A stretch of DNA of 64,000 nucleotides from Xanthobacteraceae bacterium (GCA_022841625.1 JALHRD010000012.1:62001-126000); one strand, 5' to 3'; shown: positions 17,525-28,111, counted from the stretch's first letter. The notes: generated by a model not told the origin, from the letters alone. Numbers and translations are program-made.

Positions 17525-17935
17525 TTACGGCTCCTCCTCGTCGCCCTCGCGCTCGCCGATAATGTCGGTGACGTCGTCGTCGGATTCCTCCTGCTCCTCG
17601 ATCAAGGCGGCATCGTCGATCGGCTCGTCGTCGACCTCGATGTCGTCCTCGCCGGCGATCACGTCGGTATCCGCTACGACCTTCCTGCCCGAAGCCTCGG
17701 CATCGGCTTCCTCGAGCGAAACGAATTCGGCGTCTTGTGTCTCCGGCACCAGCGCTTCTTCCTTGACCGGCGCTGCCGCGGCGCGCGCAGCCTCAGGCCG
17801 CGGCCGCGTTGTGACGGGAGCAAGCTCCATCACCGTGTGGCACTTCGGACAGGTGATCGGCGTCTTACTAAGATCGTAAAACTTCGCGCCACAACTGGCG
17901 CAAAGGCGCTTGGTGCCAAGCTCGGGTTTTGCCAC
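17525..17935 (-). CDS. TIGR02300 (FYDLN acid) family zinc-ribbon protein
   Basis: 136 residues. The N-terminal zinc ribbon has two Cys pairs, LCASCGAKFYDLSKTPITCP and PKCHTVM, carrying the FYDL signature of the family. The C-terminal two thirds are very acidic (DDIEVDDEPIDDAALIEEQE), probably disordered. The family is confined mainly to alphaproteobacteria, next to aroA or ribosomal genes as here; its role is not known. Divergent from aroA with 156 bases between. Confidence 0.88.
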   Translation of the reverse strand: MAKPELGTKRLCASCGAKFYDLSKTPITCPKCHTVMELAPVTTRPRPEAARAAAAPVKEEALVPETQDAEFVSLEEADAEASGRKVVADTDVIAGEDDIEVDDEPIDDAALIEEQEESDDDVTDIIGEREGDEEEP

Positions 17936-18091
17936 GGTCCGGGTTTCCTCAGGGCGGGGTCGGGAATGAGGTGCTTCACTTGGACAGTGGAGTTGCCGCT
18001 GTCAATAGCAGTTGTGGGCCGTTTTTGGCCGCCCGTGGTGACCTTCGCCGGGTTGCCGTGTTAGGACGGCTTAGCGCTTGAGAGGATTTTC

Positions 18092-19429
18092 GTGCACCAA
18101 TCCACCGTCCAATCGCCGCTGACCGCCCGTGCCGGCGCCTCGCTCCGGGGCCGCTTGCGCGTGCCCGGCGATAAGTCGATTTCGCATCGGGCATTGATTT
18201 TCGGCGCCTTGGCGGTCGGCGAGACCCTGATCTCAGGCCTGCTGGAAGGCGATGACGTGCTCAATACCGGCAAGGCCATGCAGGCGCTCGGGGCTTCGGT
18301 CGAACGCCTCGGCGAGGGCCGGTGGCGTGTGCATGGGGTCGGGGTCGGCGGCTTCCGGGCGCCGTCCGGGGTGCTTGATTTCGGGAATTCTGCCACCGGT
18401 TGCCGGCTGGTCATGGGCGCGGTCGGGGGCTGCCCGATTACCGCGACCTTCGATGGCGATGCTTCGCTCCGCAAGCGGCCGATGCAGCGCATTCTTGACC
18501 CCGTGGTGCTGATGGGCGCTCGGGCGATCGAAATGGCCGAGGGCGGCCGGCTCCCCATCACCATCGCAGGCGCCCACGATCCAATTCCGATCGTCTACCG
18601 CACGCCGGTGCCGTCGGCGCAGATCAAATCGGCGGTGCTGCTGGCGGCGCTCACGGCGCCCGGCGAAACCACGGTCATTGAAAGCGAGGCGAGCCGCGAT
18701 CATACCGAGAAATTGCTGATGCATTTCGGCGCCGACGTTACGGTTGCGCCGGAGGGCGCCCATGGCCGCCGGATCGTGCTCAAGGGCCAGCCCGAACTCA
18801 GCCCCGCGCCCGTGGTCGTGCCGGCAGATCCGTCGTCGTCGGCCTTCCCGATGGTGGCGGCGCTGATCGTGCCGGGTTCGGATGTCACGCTCACCGATAT
18901 CATGACCAACCCGCTACGAACTGGCCTGATCACAACGCTCAGGGAAATGGGCGCCAATATCGAAACACTCAATCTGCGCAGCGATGTCGGTGAGGAAATG
19001 GCTGATTTCCGGGTGCGTGCAACGGCCCTCAAGGGCGTCGACGTGCCGGCCGAGCGCGCGCCATCGATGATCGACGAATATCCGATTCTGGCGGTGGCCG
19101 CGGCCTTCGCCGAAGGCACCACACGCATGCGCGGCCTCAAGGAACTGCGCGTCAAGGAGTCCGATCGGTTGGCGGCGGTGGCGGCCGGCTTGCGGGCCAA
19201 TGGCGTCACGGTCGCGATCGATGGCGACGACCTGATTGTTGAGGGCCGGGGTCGCGCGTTGGGGGGCGGCCTGGTCGCCACCCATATGGACCATCGCATT
19301 GCGATGGCATTTCTGATGATGGGATTGGCCAGCCAAAAGCCGGTCGGGATCGACGATTCGTCGTTTATCGCGACCAGCTTCCCGAGTTTTGTCCCGATGA
19401 TGCGCAGCCTGGGCGCCGAGTTGTCATGA
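18092..19429 (+). CDS. aroA: 3-phosphoshikimate 1-carboxyvinyltransferase (EPSP synthase), class II type
   Basis: Shikimate-pathway enzyme joining shikimate-3-phosphate and PEP. 445 residues; key motifs are [18 protein letters not shown] (Lys/Ser substrate site), [52 protein letters not shown] (catalytic Asp) and [10 protein letters not shown]. The sequence resembles the Agrobacterium CP4 enzyme in many stretches, and Ala101 stands where E. coli has Gly96, a feature of glyphosate-insensitive class II enzymes. GTG 18092 has GAGAGGA upstream. Its stop overlaps the cmk start by four bases. Confidence 0.95.
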   Translation: MHQSTVQSPLTARAGASLRGRLRVPGDKSISHRALIFGALAVGETLISGLLEGDDVLNTGKAMQALGASVERLGEGRWRVHGVGVGGFRAPSGVLDFGNSATGCRLVMGAVGGCPITATFDGDASLRKRPMQRILDPVVLMGARAIEMAEGGRLPITIAGAHDPIPIVYRTPVPSAQIKSAVLLAALTAPGETTVIESEASRDHTEKLLMHFGADVTVAPEGAHGRRIVLKGQPELSPAPVVVPADPSSSAFPMVAALIVPGSDVTLTDIMTNPLRTGLITTLREMGANIETLNLRSDVGEEMADFRVRATALKGVDVPAERAPSMIDEYPILAVAAAFAEGTTRMRGLKELRVKESDRLAAVAAGLRANGVTVAIDGDDLIVEGRGRALGGGLVATHMDHRIAMAFLMMGLASQKPVGIDDSSFIATSFPSFVPMMRSLGAELS

Positions 19430-20064
19430 TCATCGCGATCGATGGACCGGCGGCGTCGGGCAAAGGGACGCTGGGGAAGCGGCTGGCCGGCCACTATGGC
19501 CTGCGGCACCTCGATACCGGGCTGCTCTACCGGGCGGTGGCGAAGGCGGTGCTCGATGCCGGCGGGCCATTGACCGACCCGGTCGGCGCGGTTCGAGCGG
19601 CCCGGGCGCTCGATCCGTCCCGGTTGGATGACCGGACCCTGAAAAGCCGCCAAGTTGGTGATGCCGCATCGGTCGTGTCCGCGATCCCCGATGTTCGCGC
19701 GGTGCTGCTCGCCTTCCAACGGAGCTTCGGCCGCGCACCGCCTGGCGCGGTGCTGGACGGGCGCGATATCGGCACTGTCATCTTCCCCGATGCGGACGTT
19801 AAGGTCTTTGTAACCGCCGCACCCGAAATCCGTGCCCGGCGGCGGACCCTGGAACTCCTGGCGGGTGGCACGCCGGTCGAGGAGCCGGAGGTGCTGGCGG
19901 ATATCCTACGCCGGGATGAGCGGGACTCCGGCCGGGCGGCGTCGCCGCTCAGGCGCGCCTCCGACGCGCACTTGCTCGACACCACGCATTTAGATATAGA
20001 CGCGGCATTCCGGGCCGCCATCGACATTGTCGAAGCCGTCCGAGCAGGCCGAAGGCGCGGTTGA
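19426..20064 (+). CDS. cmk: (d)CMP kinase
   Basis: Phosphorylates CMP and dCMP with ATP. 212 residues with P-loop [55 protein letters not shown] and the lid region [20 protein letters not shown]. The ATG overlaps the aroA stop (ATGA). The aroA-cmk-rpsA order is highly conserved in proteobacteria. The gene is followed by 201 bases before rpsA. Confidence 0.94.
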   Translation: MIIAIDGPAASGKGTLGKRLAGHYGLRHLDTGLLYRAVAKAVLDAGGPLTDPVGAVRAARALDPSRLDDRTLKSRQVGDAASVVSAIPDVRAVLLAFQRSFGRAPPGAVLDGRDIGTVIFPDADVKVFVTAAPEIRARRRTLELLAGGTPVEEPEVLADILRRDERDSGRAASPLRRASDAHLLDTTHLDIDAAFRAAIDIVEAVRAGRRRG

Positions 20065-20161
20065 CTGCGCTTTCGTCGTGGAGGGTTAAGCCTGCTTCGA
20101 CCGCATTCGTGACGGCGCGCCTGGTCTGAACCATCGTTTTGATCGCTCGGTTTTTCGCCGG

Positions 20162-20181
20162 GCCGCTGATGCATCAGCGGC
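20162..20181. repeat. Perfect 20-base palindrome in the cmk-rpsA intergenic region
   Basis: GCCGCTGATG followed directly by its reverse complement CATCAGCGGC, about 85 bases upstream of rpsA. It could be a protein-binding operator or the stem of a leader or terminator RNA; there is no T-run after it, so an intrinsic terminator is less likely. Confidence 0.5.
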
Positions 20182-20265
20182 GCCGAAAGTCCGTGAGGCT
20201 TTTGGTCCGCGCGCTCGAAACGCTCATTCACACAAAACCGGCCGATCGCGAATTTGGGAGAGTTC

Positions 20266-21996
20266 ATGGCTATTAGTGCTGCTGCGCCGTCGCGCGAAGA
20301 TTTCGCAACAATGCTCGAGGAGTCGTTTACCCAGGGCAGCCCTTCGGAAGGGACCGTCGTCAAGGGCATCGTCGTCGGCATTGAGAAGGATCTTGCAGTC
20401 ATCGATGTGGGTGCCAAGACCGAAGGGCGCGTGGCGCTGCGCGAATTCGCGGGTCCGGGCCGCCAGTCCGATATCAAGATCGGCGATACGGTCGAGGTCT
20501 TTCTTGAGCGGATCGAGAATGCGCTCGGTGAGGCTGTGCTCTCGCGCGATAAGGCGCGCCGCGAAGAAAGCTGGGGCAAGCTCGAGAGGGCGTTTCAGGG
20601 TAACGAGAAAGTCAGCGGTATCATTTCAAGCCAGGTCAAGGGTGGCTTCACCGTCGATCTCGATGGCGCGGTCGCGTTCCTGCCGCGCTCGCAGGTCGAT
20701 ATCCGGCCGATCCGTGACGTCGGCCCGCTGATGAATGTGCCGCAGCCATTCCAGATCCTGAAGATGGATCGCCGGCGCGGCAACATCGTCGTCTCACGTC
20801 GGACGGTTCTTGAAGAGACCCGCGCCGAGCAGCGCCAGGAACTGGTGCAGAACCTCGAAGAGGGTCAGGTCATCGACGGCGTGGTCAAGAACATCACCGA
20901 CTACGGCGCGTTTGTGGATCTCGGCGGCATCGACGGTCTGTTGCACGTCACCGACATCGCGTGGCGGCGCGTCAATCACCCGACCGAGGTGCTCAACATC
21001 GGCCAGCAGGTGAAGGTCAAGATCATCAAGATCAACCACGAGACGCACAGAATCTCGCTTGGAATGAAGCAGTTGCTCGACGATCCGTGGCAGAGCATCG
21101 AGGTGAAATATCCGGTCAACGCCCGCTACACCGGTCGGGTGACCAACATCACCGACTACGGCGCGTTCGTGGAACTCGAGCCTGGCATCGAAGGACTGAT
21201 CCACGTTTCCGAAATGTCATGGACCAAGAAGAACGTGCATCCCGGCAAGATCGTCGCTACCTCGCAGGAGGTTGAGGTCCAGATCCTCGAAGTCGATTCG
21301 GTCAAGCGCCGCATTTCGCTCGGTCTCAAGCAGACCATGCGCAATCCGTGGGAGGTGTTCATCGAGAAATACCCAGTCGGCACCGTCGTCGAGGGTGAAG
21401 TCAAGAACAAGACCGAGTTCGGTCTATTCCTGGGCCTCGACGGTGACGTTGACGGCATGGTCCATCTTTCCGACCTCGACTGGAAGCGACCCGGCGAGCA
21501 GGTGATTGAGGAATACAAGAAGGGCGATAAACTGCGCGCGCAGGTGCTCGATGTCGATGTCGAGAAGGAGCGGATTTCTCTCGGAATCAAGCAACTTGAA
21601 GGCGATCCATTCGCTGCCGAGTCGGCGGGGGACGTCAAGAAGGGCAGCGTCGTCACCTGCGAGGTGATAGCGGTGAAGGAAGGCGGAATCGACGTCAAGA
21701 TCATCGGTACCGACCTCGAAGCCTTCATTCGCCGGGCCGATCTTGCGCGCGACCGCGGCGACCAGCGCGCCGACCGCTTCCAGGCCGGCCAGAAGGTCGA
21801 TGCGCGCGTGACGCAGATCGATCGCCGGTCCCGCAAGGTCTCGGTGTCGATCAAGGCGCTGGAAGTTGCCGAAGAGAAAGAGGCGATCGCCCAATACGGC
21901 TCCTCCGACTCCGGTGCGACCCTGGGCGACATTCTTGGCACCGCGCTCAAGCGCGCTGGCGAGAAGCCCGACAAGAAGGATGACGACGAGGCCTGA
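20266..21996 (+). CDS. rpsA: 30S ribosomal protein S1
   Basis: RNA-binding protein that brings mRNA to the 30S subunit. 576 residues comprising six S1 (OB-fold) repeats. Repeats 3 to 5 are unmistakable: VVKNITDYGAFVDLGGIDGL, RVTNITDYGAFVELEPGIEG and EVKNKTEFGLFLGLDGDVDG. The C-terminus is charged (KKDDDEA). ATG 20266 (MAISAAAPSREDF) has GGGAG at 20256-20260; an upstream in-frame start at 20254 is not needed. The long leader may carry the autoregulatory site usual for rpsA, but I cannot identify it. Confidence 0.96.
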   Translation: MAISAAAPSREDFATMLEESFTQGSPSEGTVVKGIVVGIEKDLAVIDVGAKTEGRVALREFAGPGRQSDIKIGDTVEVFLERIENALGEAVLSRDKARREESWGKLERAFQGNEKVSGIISSQVKGGFTVDLDGAVAFLPRSQVDIRPIRDVGPLMNVPQPFQILKMDRRRGNIVVSRRTVLEETRAEQRQELVQNLEEGQVIDGVVKNITDYGAFVDLGGIDGLLHVTDIAWRRVNHPTEVLNIGQQVKVKIIKINHETHRISLGMKQLLDDPWQSIEVKYPVNARYTGRVTNITDYGAFVELEPGIEGLIHVSEMSWTKKNVHPGKIVATSQEVEVQILEVDSVKRRISLGLKQTMRNPWEVFIEKYPVGTVVEGEVKNKTEFGLFLGLDGDVDGMVHLSDLDWKRPGEQVIEEYKKGDKLRAQVLDVDVEKERISLGIKQLEGDPFAAESAGDVKKGSVVTCEVIAVKEGGIDVKIIGTDLEAFIRRADLARDRGDQRADRFQAGQKVDARVTQIDRRSRKVSVSIKALEVAEEKEAIAQYGSSDSGATLGDILGTALKRAGEKPDKKDDDEA

Positions 21997-22145
21997 GAGG
22001 CTCCAGGCGTTGCGGATTGAGGCGCCGGCGAACAACAAAGCCGTTTAGACGTTGTTTGCCACAATTGCGTCGAGTTGCTTCGGCCATTGACCATTGTGAC
22101 GGGTGGCGGCACTGTCGCCGCCCGATTCATCGAGGGAGACAAAGC

Positions 22146-23132
22146 ATGCCACTCGATGCTGACACCATTGTCGATCGACGCCGGATGCGGCGAAAACTGA
22201 CGCTCTGGCGGGTTCTCGCCGTGCTCATGGCAATCGCGGCGGTGGCGGTCGCGAGCACAGTCTGGCGCACGCCCAGTAGCGGAATGCTGGGCAGCGCGCG
22301 CGGTGGCTTTATCGAGCGCGTCACCATCAGCGGATTGATCCGCACCGATCGCCAGCGGGTTGAGGCGCTTGAACGCCTGGCGAAGTCGCAGGCCAAGGCG
22401 GTGATCGTCCATATCAACAGTCCCGGCGGTACGACCTCGGGCTCGGAAGAGCTGCACCATTCGCTGATGCGGTTGCGCGAGCGCAAGCCGACCGTGGTGG
22501 TGGTGGACGGGCTTGCGGCCTCCGGTGGTTACATCGCTGCGCTCGGCGGCGATCATATTATTGCGGGCGAGACCGCGCTGATCGGCTCCATCGGGGTCTT
22601 GTTCCAGTATCCGAATGTGTCCGATCTCCTCAAAACCATCGGCGTTCGGGTCGAAACGATCAAATCGTCGCCGCTGAAGGCTGCCCCCTCCGGTTTCGAG
22701 CCGACCAGCCCTGAGGCGCGCGAGGCGGTCGAGGATATCGTCAAGGACTCCTATGCCTGGTTCAAGGATCTGGTGCAGAAACGACGCAATATGGACGACG
22801 CCACACTCGCAAGGGTGTCCGACGGACGGGTCTTCACCGGCCGCCAGGGCCTGGCGCTCAGGCTCGTCGATGAGCTGGGCGGCGAACGGGCTGCGATTGC
22901 CTGGTTGGAGAAGGAGAAAAAGATCGATCCAGGAACCCCGGTTCGGGATTTTCGGCTTCGCGACCGATTCGGCGATCTGCCTTTCCTCCGTACGGCGGCG
23001 CTGACGTTGCTCGACGGCGTCGGGCTTGGTTCGCTCGCCGAGCGGCTTGATGGACTTGGTGCGATCCAGGCTATCGAGCGTCTCAACCTTGACGGTCTAT
23101 TGGCGCTTTGGCACCCTCCGGCTGCCAACTGA
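22146..23132 (+). CDS. sppA: Signal peptide peptidase SppA-type S49 protease
   Basis: Membrane-anchored serine/lysine protease that degrades cleaved signal peptides. 328 residues, the short single-domain form, with one N-terminal membrane helix (about 20-40, WRVLAVLMAIAAVAVAS). The oxyanion region is INSPGGTTSGSEEL, the nucleophile Ser126 lies in GLAASGGYIAAL, and the presumed base Lys178 in KSSPLKAAPSGF. ATG 22146 is preceded by GAGGGAG at 22131-22138. It lies between rpsA and ihfB in the usual alphaproteobacterial order. Confidence 0.9.
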   Translation: MPLDADTIVDRRRMRRKLTLWRVLAVLMAIAAVAVASTVWRTPSSGMLGSARGGFIERVTISGLIRTDRQRVEALERLAKSQAKAVIVHINSPGGTTSGSEELHHSLMRLRERKPTVVVVDGLAASGGYIAALGGDHIIAGETALIGSIGVLFQYPNVSDLLKTIGVRVETIKSSPLKAAPSGFEPTSPEAREAVEDIVKDSYAWFKDLVQKRRNMDDATLARVSDGRVFTGRQGLALRLVDELGGERAAIAWLEKEKKIDPGTPVRDFRLRDRFGDLPFLRTAALTLLDGVGLGSLAERLDGLGAIQAIERLNLDGLLALWHPPAAN

Positions 23133-23234
23133 TGGACCGAAGCCAAGGCATCGGCGTGTCGCAGCACGTGGAGCCCGACTTTGACGGAGCAACCAGCGTT
23201 TGTTTACGTCAGCCGGCAAAGGGGACGACATCCA

Positions 23235-23534
23235 ATGATTAAGTCCGAGCTTGTGCAGAACATTGCATCGCAGAACCCGCATCTGTATCAGCGCGACGTT
23301 GAGAACATCGTCAATGCGATCCTGGGCGAGATTGTCGCCGCCATGGCACGTGGCGATCGCGTTGAGCTGCGCGGTTTTGGGGCGTTTTCGGTAAAGCATC
23401 GGCCGGCCCGCACTGGTCGCAATCCGCGCACCGGAGCGCATGTTTCGGTCGGTAAGAAATCCGTGCCGTTCTTTAAGACCGGAAAGGAAATGCGCGAGCG
23501 ACTCAATCGCCCGGCATCAACCGATGTGGCGTGA
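23235..23534 (+). CDS. ihfB: Integration host factor subunit beta
   Basis: DNA-bending HU/IHF-family protein, pairing with IhfA. 99 residues: [60 protein letters not shown] with the intercalating proline arm, and [15 protein letters not shown] 23235 is selected because upstream codons do not match the family. It works with RpoN promoters elsewhere; rpoN is also in this window. Confidence 0.95.
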   Translation: MIKSELVQNIASQNPHLYQRDVENIVNAILGEIVAAMARGDRVELRGFGAFSVKHRPARTGRNPRTGAHVSVGKKSVPFFKTGKEMRERLNRPASTDVA

Positions 23535-23614
23535 TTCCCAATAGTGGGCTCGGCGGTCGGTCGAGTGCGCACTGAGCAATCAACTGAACGCGCTGATGGC
23601 GCGGTAAGACGATT

Positions 23615-23989
23615 ATGATCCGCAAGATCGTCAAGGCGCTCGTCCTGATCCCACTGGCAATCGTGATCGTCTCGTTTGCGGTTGCCAACCGGCAGATTGT
23701 GACCGTTTCATTCGATCCATTCGACCGGGTTGAACCTGCGATTTCGCTTTCGGCGCCGCTTTATGTGCTCATCATGACATTGGTCATCGTTGGTGTGATT
23801 GTGGGCGGCCTGGCGGCCTGGCTCCGACAAGGTAAGTGGCGCTGGCGGGCCCGCCTGGCGGAATCGCAGGCTCGCGATCTGCGGGCGGAAATCGACGACC
23901 TCAAGCGGCGCGACGCCGCGAAGCTATCGGGGACGCCGGCGGCGGTCGGCCATGCCCCTCGGCTGAGCATCCCGCCGCCCGCAGAATGA
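23615..23989 (+). CDS. LapA-domain (DUF1049) membrane protein
   Basis: 124 residues with two N-terminal membrane helices: about 5-25 (VKALVLIPLAIVIVSFAVAN) and 45-70 (APLYVLIMTLVIVGVIVGGL). A NRQIVTVSFDPF loop lies between them. After the second helix comes a basic, probably coiled-coil cytosolic tail (RARLAESQARDLRAEIDDLK). The family (LapA/YciS) helps LPS assembly factor function in E. coli. It follows ihfB, as in enterobacteria where the ihfB-lapA order is also found. Confidence 0.85.
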   Translation: MIRKIVKALVLIPLAIVIVSFAVANRQIVTVSFDPFDRVEPAISLSAPLYVLIMTLVIVGVIVGGLAAWLRQGKWRWRARLAESQARDLRAEIDDLKRRDAAKLSGTPAAVGHAPRLSIPPPAE

Positions 23990-24080
23990 GCGTCTGCCGG
24001 TCGGACCTCTGCGCCGAGGAGGCAAGACAAACCGCTCAGGCCACATTATAACCGCCGTGCAACGAAACATGGCTTTCAAG

Positions 24081-24758
24081 ATGTCCGTAGAAATCAAGAT
24101 TTGTGGCTTGATGACGCCCGCGATGGTCGAAGTGGCGCTCGATGCCGGTGCCGATTTCGTCGGCTTCGTGTTCTTTGCGCCGTCGCCGCGCAATATCGGT
24201 TTTGAGGCCGCCCGCGCGCTTGGCGAGCGGGTGCGCGGCCGTGCGCGTAAGGTCGCGCTGTCGGTCAACGCCGACAATGATTTTCTTGCCGCATGCATCG
24301 ACGTTCTTAAACCCGATATGCTGCAACTGCACGGTCGGGAGACGCCAGAACGCGTCGGCGTTGTGCGTTCGCGCTTCGGACTACCGGTCATGAAGGCGCT
24401 GCCAATTGAGGAGCGCTCGGACCTCTCGCCGATCCGGCTGTTTGCCGGCGTTGCGGACCGATTGATCTTCGATGCGCGCCCGCCACGCGACGCCACCCGT
24501 CCCGGCGGGCTTGGCAAGAGCTTCGACTGGACGCTGCTGGCCGGGGTCAATCCGGGGGTGCCTTACATGTTGTCGGGCGGACTCGACGAGTCGAATGTCG
24601 CCGAGGCGTTGCGCATCACCGGCGCGAGTGCCGTCGACGTATCCTCCGGTGTCGAGCACGCACCGGGTATCAAAGACGCCGACAAGATTCTCGGCTTTGT
24701 GCGCGCTGTCCGTCGGTTTAGCGAAGGGTCGGTGCGGAAAGTGGCAGGCGGCGCATGA
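24081..24758 (+). CDS. trpF: Phosphoribosylanthranilate isomerase
   Basis: Third step of tryptophan synthesis from chorismate, an Amadori rearrangement in a TIM barrel. About 225 residues: [20 protein letters not shown] (catalytic Cys), [43 protein letters not shown] (catalytic Asp), and [14 protein letters not shown]. Three in-frame starts are possible (GTG 24057, ATG 24069, ATG 24081). None has a strong ribosome site; ATG 24081 ([10 protein letters not shown]) best fits family length. The stop overlaps the trpB start by four bases. Confidence 0.93.
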   Translation: MSVEIKICGLMTPAMVEVALDAGADFVGFVFFAPSPRNIGFEAARALGERVRGRARKVALSVNADNDFLAACIDVLKPDMLQLHGRETPERVGVVRSRFGLPVMKALPIEERSDLSPIRLFAGVADRLIFDARPPRDATRPGGLGKSFDWTLLAGVNPGVPYMLSGGLDESNVAEALRITGASAVDVSSGVEHAPGIKDADKILGFVRAVRRFSEGSVRKVAGGA

Positions 24759-25975
24759 CGGTCCAGCGGCAACCGAATTCGTTTCGCACCGGGCCCGATG
24801 AGCGCGGCCATTTCGGCATCTATGGCGGTCGGTTCGTTGCAGAAACCTTGATGCCGCAAATTTTGGAACTGGAAGCGGCCTATGCCAAGGCTAAAGCCGA
24901 TCCGGCGTTCAAGCGCGAGATGGATGGGCATCTCGCAAATTACGTCGGTCGGCCCTCGCCACTTTATTTCGCCGAGCGCCTGACTGCTCACCTTGACGGC
25001 GCCAAAATCTATTTCAAGCGCGAGGACCTCAATCACACCGGCGCGCATAAAGTGAACAATGTGCTTGGCCAAATCATGTTGGCAAAGCGCATGGGCAAGC
25101 TGCGGATCATTGCCGAGACCGGCGCCGGTATGCACGGCGTCGCCACCGCGACGATGTGCGCGAAGTTCGGGCTGCAATGCATTGTCTATATGGGCTCGGT
25201 TGATGTTGCGCGGCAGCAGCCCAATGTGCTGCGCATGAAGGCGCTCGGCGCCAAGGTCGTGCCGGTCGAATCCGGATCGAAGACGCTCAAGGATGCGATG
25301 AATGAGGCGCTGCGCGACTGGGTCACCAATGTCGGCAACACATTCTATTGCATCGGCACCGTCGCCGGCCCGCATCCTTATCCGATGATGGTTCGCGACT
25401 TCCAATGCGTGATCGGAAACGAAACCCGCGAGCAGATCCAGACGCTTGAGGGGCGGCTACCGAATGCGCTGATCGCCTGTATCGGCGGCGGTTCAAATGC
25501 AATGGGCCTGTTCCATCCGTTTCTCGACGACAAGGACATCGATATCTACGGGGTCGAGGCTGCCGGCCACGGTCTCAACACCGGCATGCATGCGGCATCG
25601 GTCGCGGGTGGCCGGCCCGGCGTTCTGCATGGTAACCGCACCTATCTCTTGATGAACGACGACGGTCAGATCAACGAGGCGCATTCGATCTCGGCCGGTC
25701 TCGACTATCCCGGCATCGGACCTGAGCATGCCTGGCTTAATGACGTCGGCCGCGTGACATTTCTCTCCGCAACCGACACGGAAGCGTTGGCGGCATTTCA
25801 GCTCTGCTGCCGGCTCGAAGGCATTATCCCGGCGTTGGAGCCGGCACATGCGCTCGCGCGCGTGATCGACATCGCGCCGAACAAGCCGAAGGACTATCTG
25901 ATGGTGCTGAACATGTCGGGGCGCGGCGACAAAGATCTGGCGTCGGTAGCCGAACATCTTAGCGCGATACTCTAG
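24755..25975 (+). CDS. trpB: Tryptophan synthase beta chain
   Basis: PLP enzyme joining indole and serine. 406 residues: [49 protein letters not shown] with the PLP lysine in [39 protein letters not shown] (phosphate loop), and the C-terminal SGRGDKD. It is coupled to trpF by ATGA overlap and is followed by a small membrane-protein gene, then trpA. Confidence 0.96.
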   Translation: MTVQRQPNSFRTGPDERGHFGIYGGRFVAETLMPQILELEAAYAKAKADPAFKREMDGHLANYVGRPSPLYFAERLTAHLDGAKIYFKREDLNHTGAHKVNNVLGQIMLAKRMGKLRIIAETGAGMHGVATATMCAKFGLQCIVYMGSVDVARQQPNVLRMKALGAKVVPVESGSKTLKDAMNEALRDWVTNVGNTFYCIGTVAGPHPYPMMVRDFQCVIGNETREQIQTLEGRLPNALIACIGGGSNAMGLFHPFLDDKDIDIYGVEAAGHGLNTGMHAASVAGGRPGVLHGNRTYLLMNDDGQINEAHSISAGLDYPGIGPEHAWLNDVGRVTFLSATDTEALAAFQLCCRLEGIIPALEPAHALARVIDIAPNKPKDYLMVLNMSGRGDKDLASVAEHLSAIL

Positions 25976-25991
25976 GGAATTAGGAGCATCT

Positions 25992-26201
25992 TTGTATAAC
26001 CGGCAAAAAATCGTCGGATGGTTGCTTGTGATCGCTTCGGCGGCCTATCTCGCCTATTTCCTGCGAGTCAGGGTACTGACGCCGGGACCGCTACTGTCGG
26101 GTAAGGACTGGTTCAATTTGATCACTGCGTTTGCCACGCTGATCGTCGGAGTCGCCAATGTTCGGCTCGCGGCAATGCGCGAGCAGCGGCGGCGGGATTA
26201 G
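25992..26201 (+). CDS. Small two-helix membrane protein between trpB and trpA
   Basis: 69 residues starting at TTG 25992, with AGGAG at 25982-25986 in good position. Two hydrophobic segments: about 8-26 ([17 protein letters not shown]) and 40-60 ([20 protein letters not shown]). The tail is basic ([10 protein letters not shown]). I do not recognise the family. The tight fit (16 bases after trpB, 10 before trpA) and the clear ribosome site argue that it is translated as part of the trp operon. Confidence 0.6.
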   Translation: MYNRQKIVGWLLVIASAAYLAYFLRVRVLTPGPLLSGKDWFNLITAFATLIVGVANVRLAAMREQRRRD

Positions 26202-26211
26202 TACGGAACGC

Positions 26212-27045
26212 ATGACCACGCGCATCGATCGACAATTCACAGCGTTGAAGGCGCAAGGCCGCGCCGCGTTAGTCACGTTCATGACCGCGGGCGATCCGGA
26301 CACCGACACAGCGCTCGCGATTCTCAAGGCATTACCCGCGGCCGGAGCCGACGTGATCGAACTCGGCATGCCCTTCACCGATCCGATGGCTGACGGCCCG
26401 GCGATTCAGGCGTCATCGCAGCGCGCGCTCAAGGCCGGCCAAAATATGAAAAAAACGCTCGCCATGGTTCGCGAATTTCGTGCCGGCGACGATAGCACGC
26501 CGATCGTGTTGATGGGTTATTACAATCCCATCTACATCTATGGCGTTATCAAATTTTTGGCCGATGCCAAGTCGGCGGGCGTTGACGGTCTGATTGTTGT
26601 CGATCTGCCGCCCGAGGAGGACGAGGAACTGTGCCTGCCGGCACTCAAGGCCGGCCTTAACTTCATTCGCCTTGCGACGCCCACCACCGATGACAAGCGG
26701 CTGCCGGCGGTGCTCGCGAACACCTCGGGTTTCGTCTATTATGTTTCGATTACCGGCATCACCGGCACGGCTGCGCCCGATGCATCGCGCGTTGCCGATG
26801 CGGTGACCCGGATCAAGCGCCACACGAAGTTACCGGTTGCGGTCGGTTTTGGGGTAAAGACCGCCGAGCAGGCGCGCGCAATCGCGCAGGGCGCGGATGG
26901 TGTGGTGGTTGGTTCCGCCCTGGTCGACGCGTTGCGGGCGACCCTCGATGCGGACGGCCGAGCCGGGGCAAGCTCGGTGAATGCGGTAACCACTTTGGTT
27001 GCGAGTCTGGCTGCGGGCGTTCGCGCGGCCAAGCGCGGGAATTGA
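26212..27045 (+). CDS. trpA: Tryptophan synthase alpha chain
   Basis: Cleaves indole-3-glycerol phosphate to indole, channelled to TrpB. 277 residues: [41 protein letters not shown] (catalytic Glu), [14 protein letters not shown] (catalytic Asp), [16 protein letters not shown], and [17 protein letters not shown] with [10 protein letters not shown] (phosphate site). ATG 26212 is selected from family fit. Followed after 136 bases by accD. Confidence 0.96.
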   Translation: MTTRIDRQFTALKAQGRAALVTFMTAGDPDTDTALAILKALPAAGADVIELGMPFTDPMADGPAIQASSQRALKAGQNMKKTLAMVREFRAGDDSTPIVLMGYYNPIYIYGVIKFLADAKSAGVDGLIVVDLPPEEDEELCLPALKAGLNFIRLATPTTDDKRLPAVLANTSGFVYYVSITGITGTAAPDASRVADAVTRIKRHTKLPVAVGFGVKTAEQARAIAQGADGVVVGSALVDALRATLDADGRAGASSVNAVTTLVASLAAGVRAAKRGN

Positions 27046-27181
27046 GGATGGGTCCTGCTGTGCCGAATCAATGCGCGCGGTTCGTCATTGCAGGGCCGGT
27101 CGCGACCATCCATATTAATCGTGATGGTGCGAATCCTGGCTCCACGCAAAGCGCCGCTGCGCGCACATTTGAGCAACTGAT

Positions 27182-28111
27182 ATGAATTGGATTTCCAACG
27201 TCGTTCGCCCGAAGATTCGCAGCTTCCTTAACCGGCGCGAATCTCCGGAAAATTTATGGATCAAGTGCCCGGAGACCGGCCAGCTGGTCTTTTACAAGGA
27301 CGTGGAGGCGAACCAATTCGTCATTCCGGGCTCTAATTATCACATGCGCATGAGTGCGACCGCGCGCATGAAGTCAATCTTCGACAACGAAACCTGGTTC
27401 GACATCGCTGTGCCGGACGCGCCGACCGATCCGCTGAAATTCCGCGATGAACGCCGTTATGCCGATCGTCTTAAGGATGCGCGCAACAAGACCGGCACGG
27501 TGGACGCGATTAAGCTGGGATACGGAAAGCTCGATGGGCTGCCGGTGGTGGTGGCCGTGCAGGATTTCGATTTCATGGGCGGCTCGCTTGGCATGGCGGC
27601 TGGCGAGGCGGTCGTCAAAGGGCTCGAAATGGCGGTGGAGAAGCGCACGCCTTTCATCATGTTCGCCGCCTCCGGCGGTGCGCGGATGCAGGAAGGCATC
27701 TTGTCGCTGATGCAATTGCCGCGCACGACGGTGGCGGTGCAGCTGCTGCGCGAAGTGGGCAAGCCGTATATCGTCGTTCTCACCAATCCAACGACAGGCG
27801 GAGTCACGGCCTCCTATGGCATGCTTGGCGACATTCACCTTGCGGAGCCGGGGGCGCTCATTGGCTTCGCCGGACCGCGCGTCATCGAGCAGACCATCCG
27901 TGAAAAGCTGCCGGAAGGATTCCAGCGCTCGGAATATCTTCGAGAGCGCGGCATGGTGGACATGGTGGTGCCGCGCCAGGCATTGCGCCCGACACTTTCC
28001 AATATCTGCCGGCTACTCACCAAATCGCCGGCGGCTGTGCCAACGACAGGCCCGGCAGCCACGCCGTTACCCCTTCAGAGCGACGAGCAGCCCATCCCGG
28101 CAAACGTGTAG
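27182..28111 (+). CDS. accD: Acetyl-CoA carboxylase carboxyltransferase subunit beta
   Basis: Beta subunit of the ACC carboxyltransferase, making malonyl-CoA for fatty acids. 309 residues with LRxxGG-type oxyanion elements: [55 protein letters not shown] and [13 protein letters not shown]. The N-terminal zinc ribbon is degenerate: of the four expected Cys only Cys29 remains, the others being Thr32, Ile48 and Ser51. The C-terminal tail (about 275-309) is low complexity. It precedes folC, the conserved trpA-accD-folC order. Confidence 0.94.
   Translation: MNWISNVVRPKIRSFLNRRESPENLWIKCPETGQLVFYKDVEANQFVIPGSNYHMRMSATARMKSIFDNETWFDIAVPDAPTDPLKFRDERRYADRLKDARNKTGTVDAIKLGYGKLDGLPVVVAVQDFDFMGGSLGMAAGEAVVKGLEMAVEKRTPFIMFAASGGARMQEGILSLMQLPRTTVAVQLLREVGKPYIVVLTNPTTGGVTASYGMLGDIHLAEPGALIGFAGPRVIEQTIREKLPEGFQRSEYLRERGMVDMVVPRQALRPTLSNICRLLTKSPAAVPTTGPAATPLPLQSDEQPIPANV

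Noticed and set aside
21156-22556. Minus-strand open frame of 466 codons
   Set aside because: Antisense to rpsA and sppA; Ser/Arg-rich with no recognisable domain.
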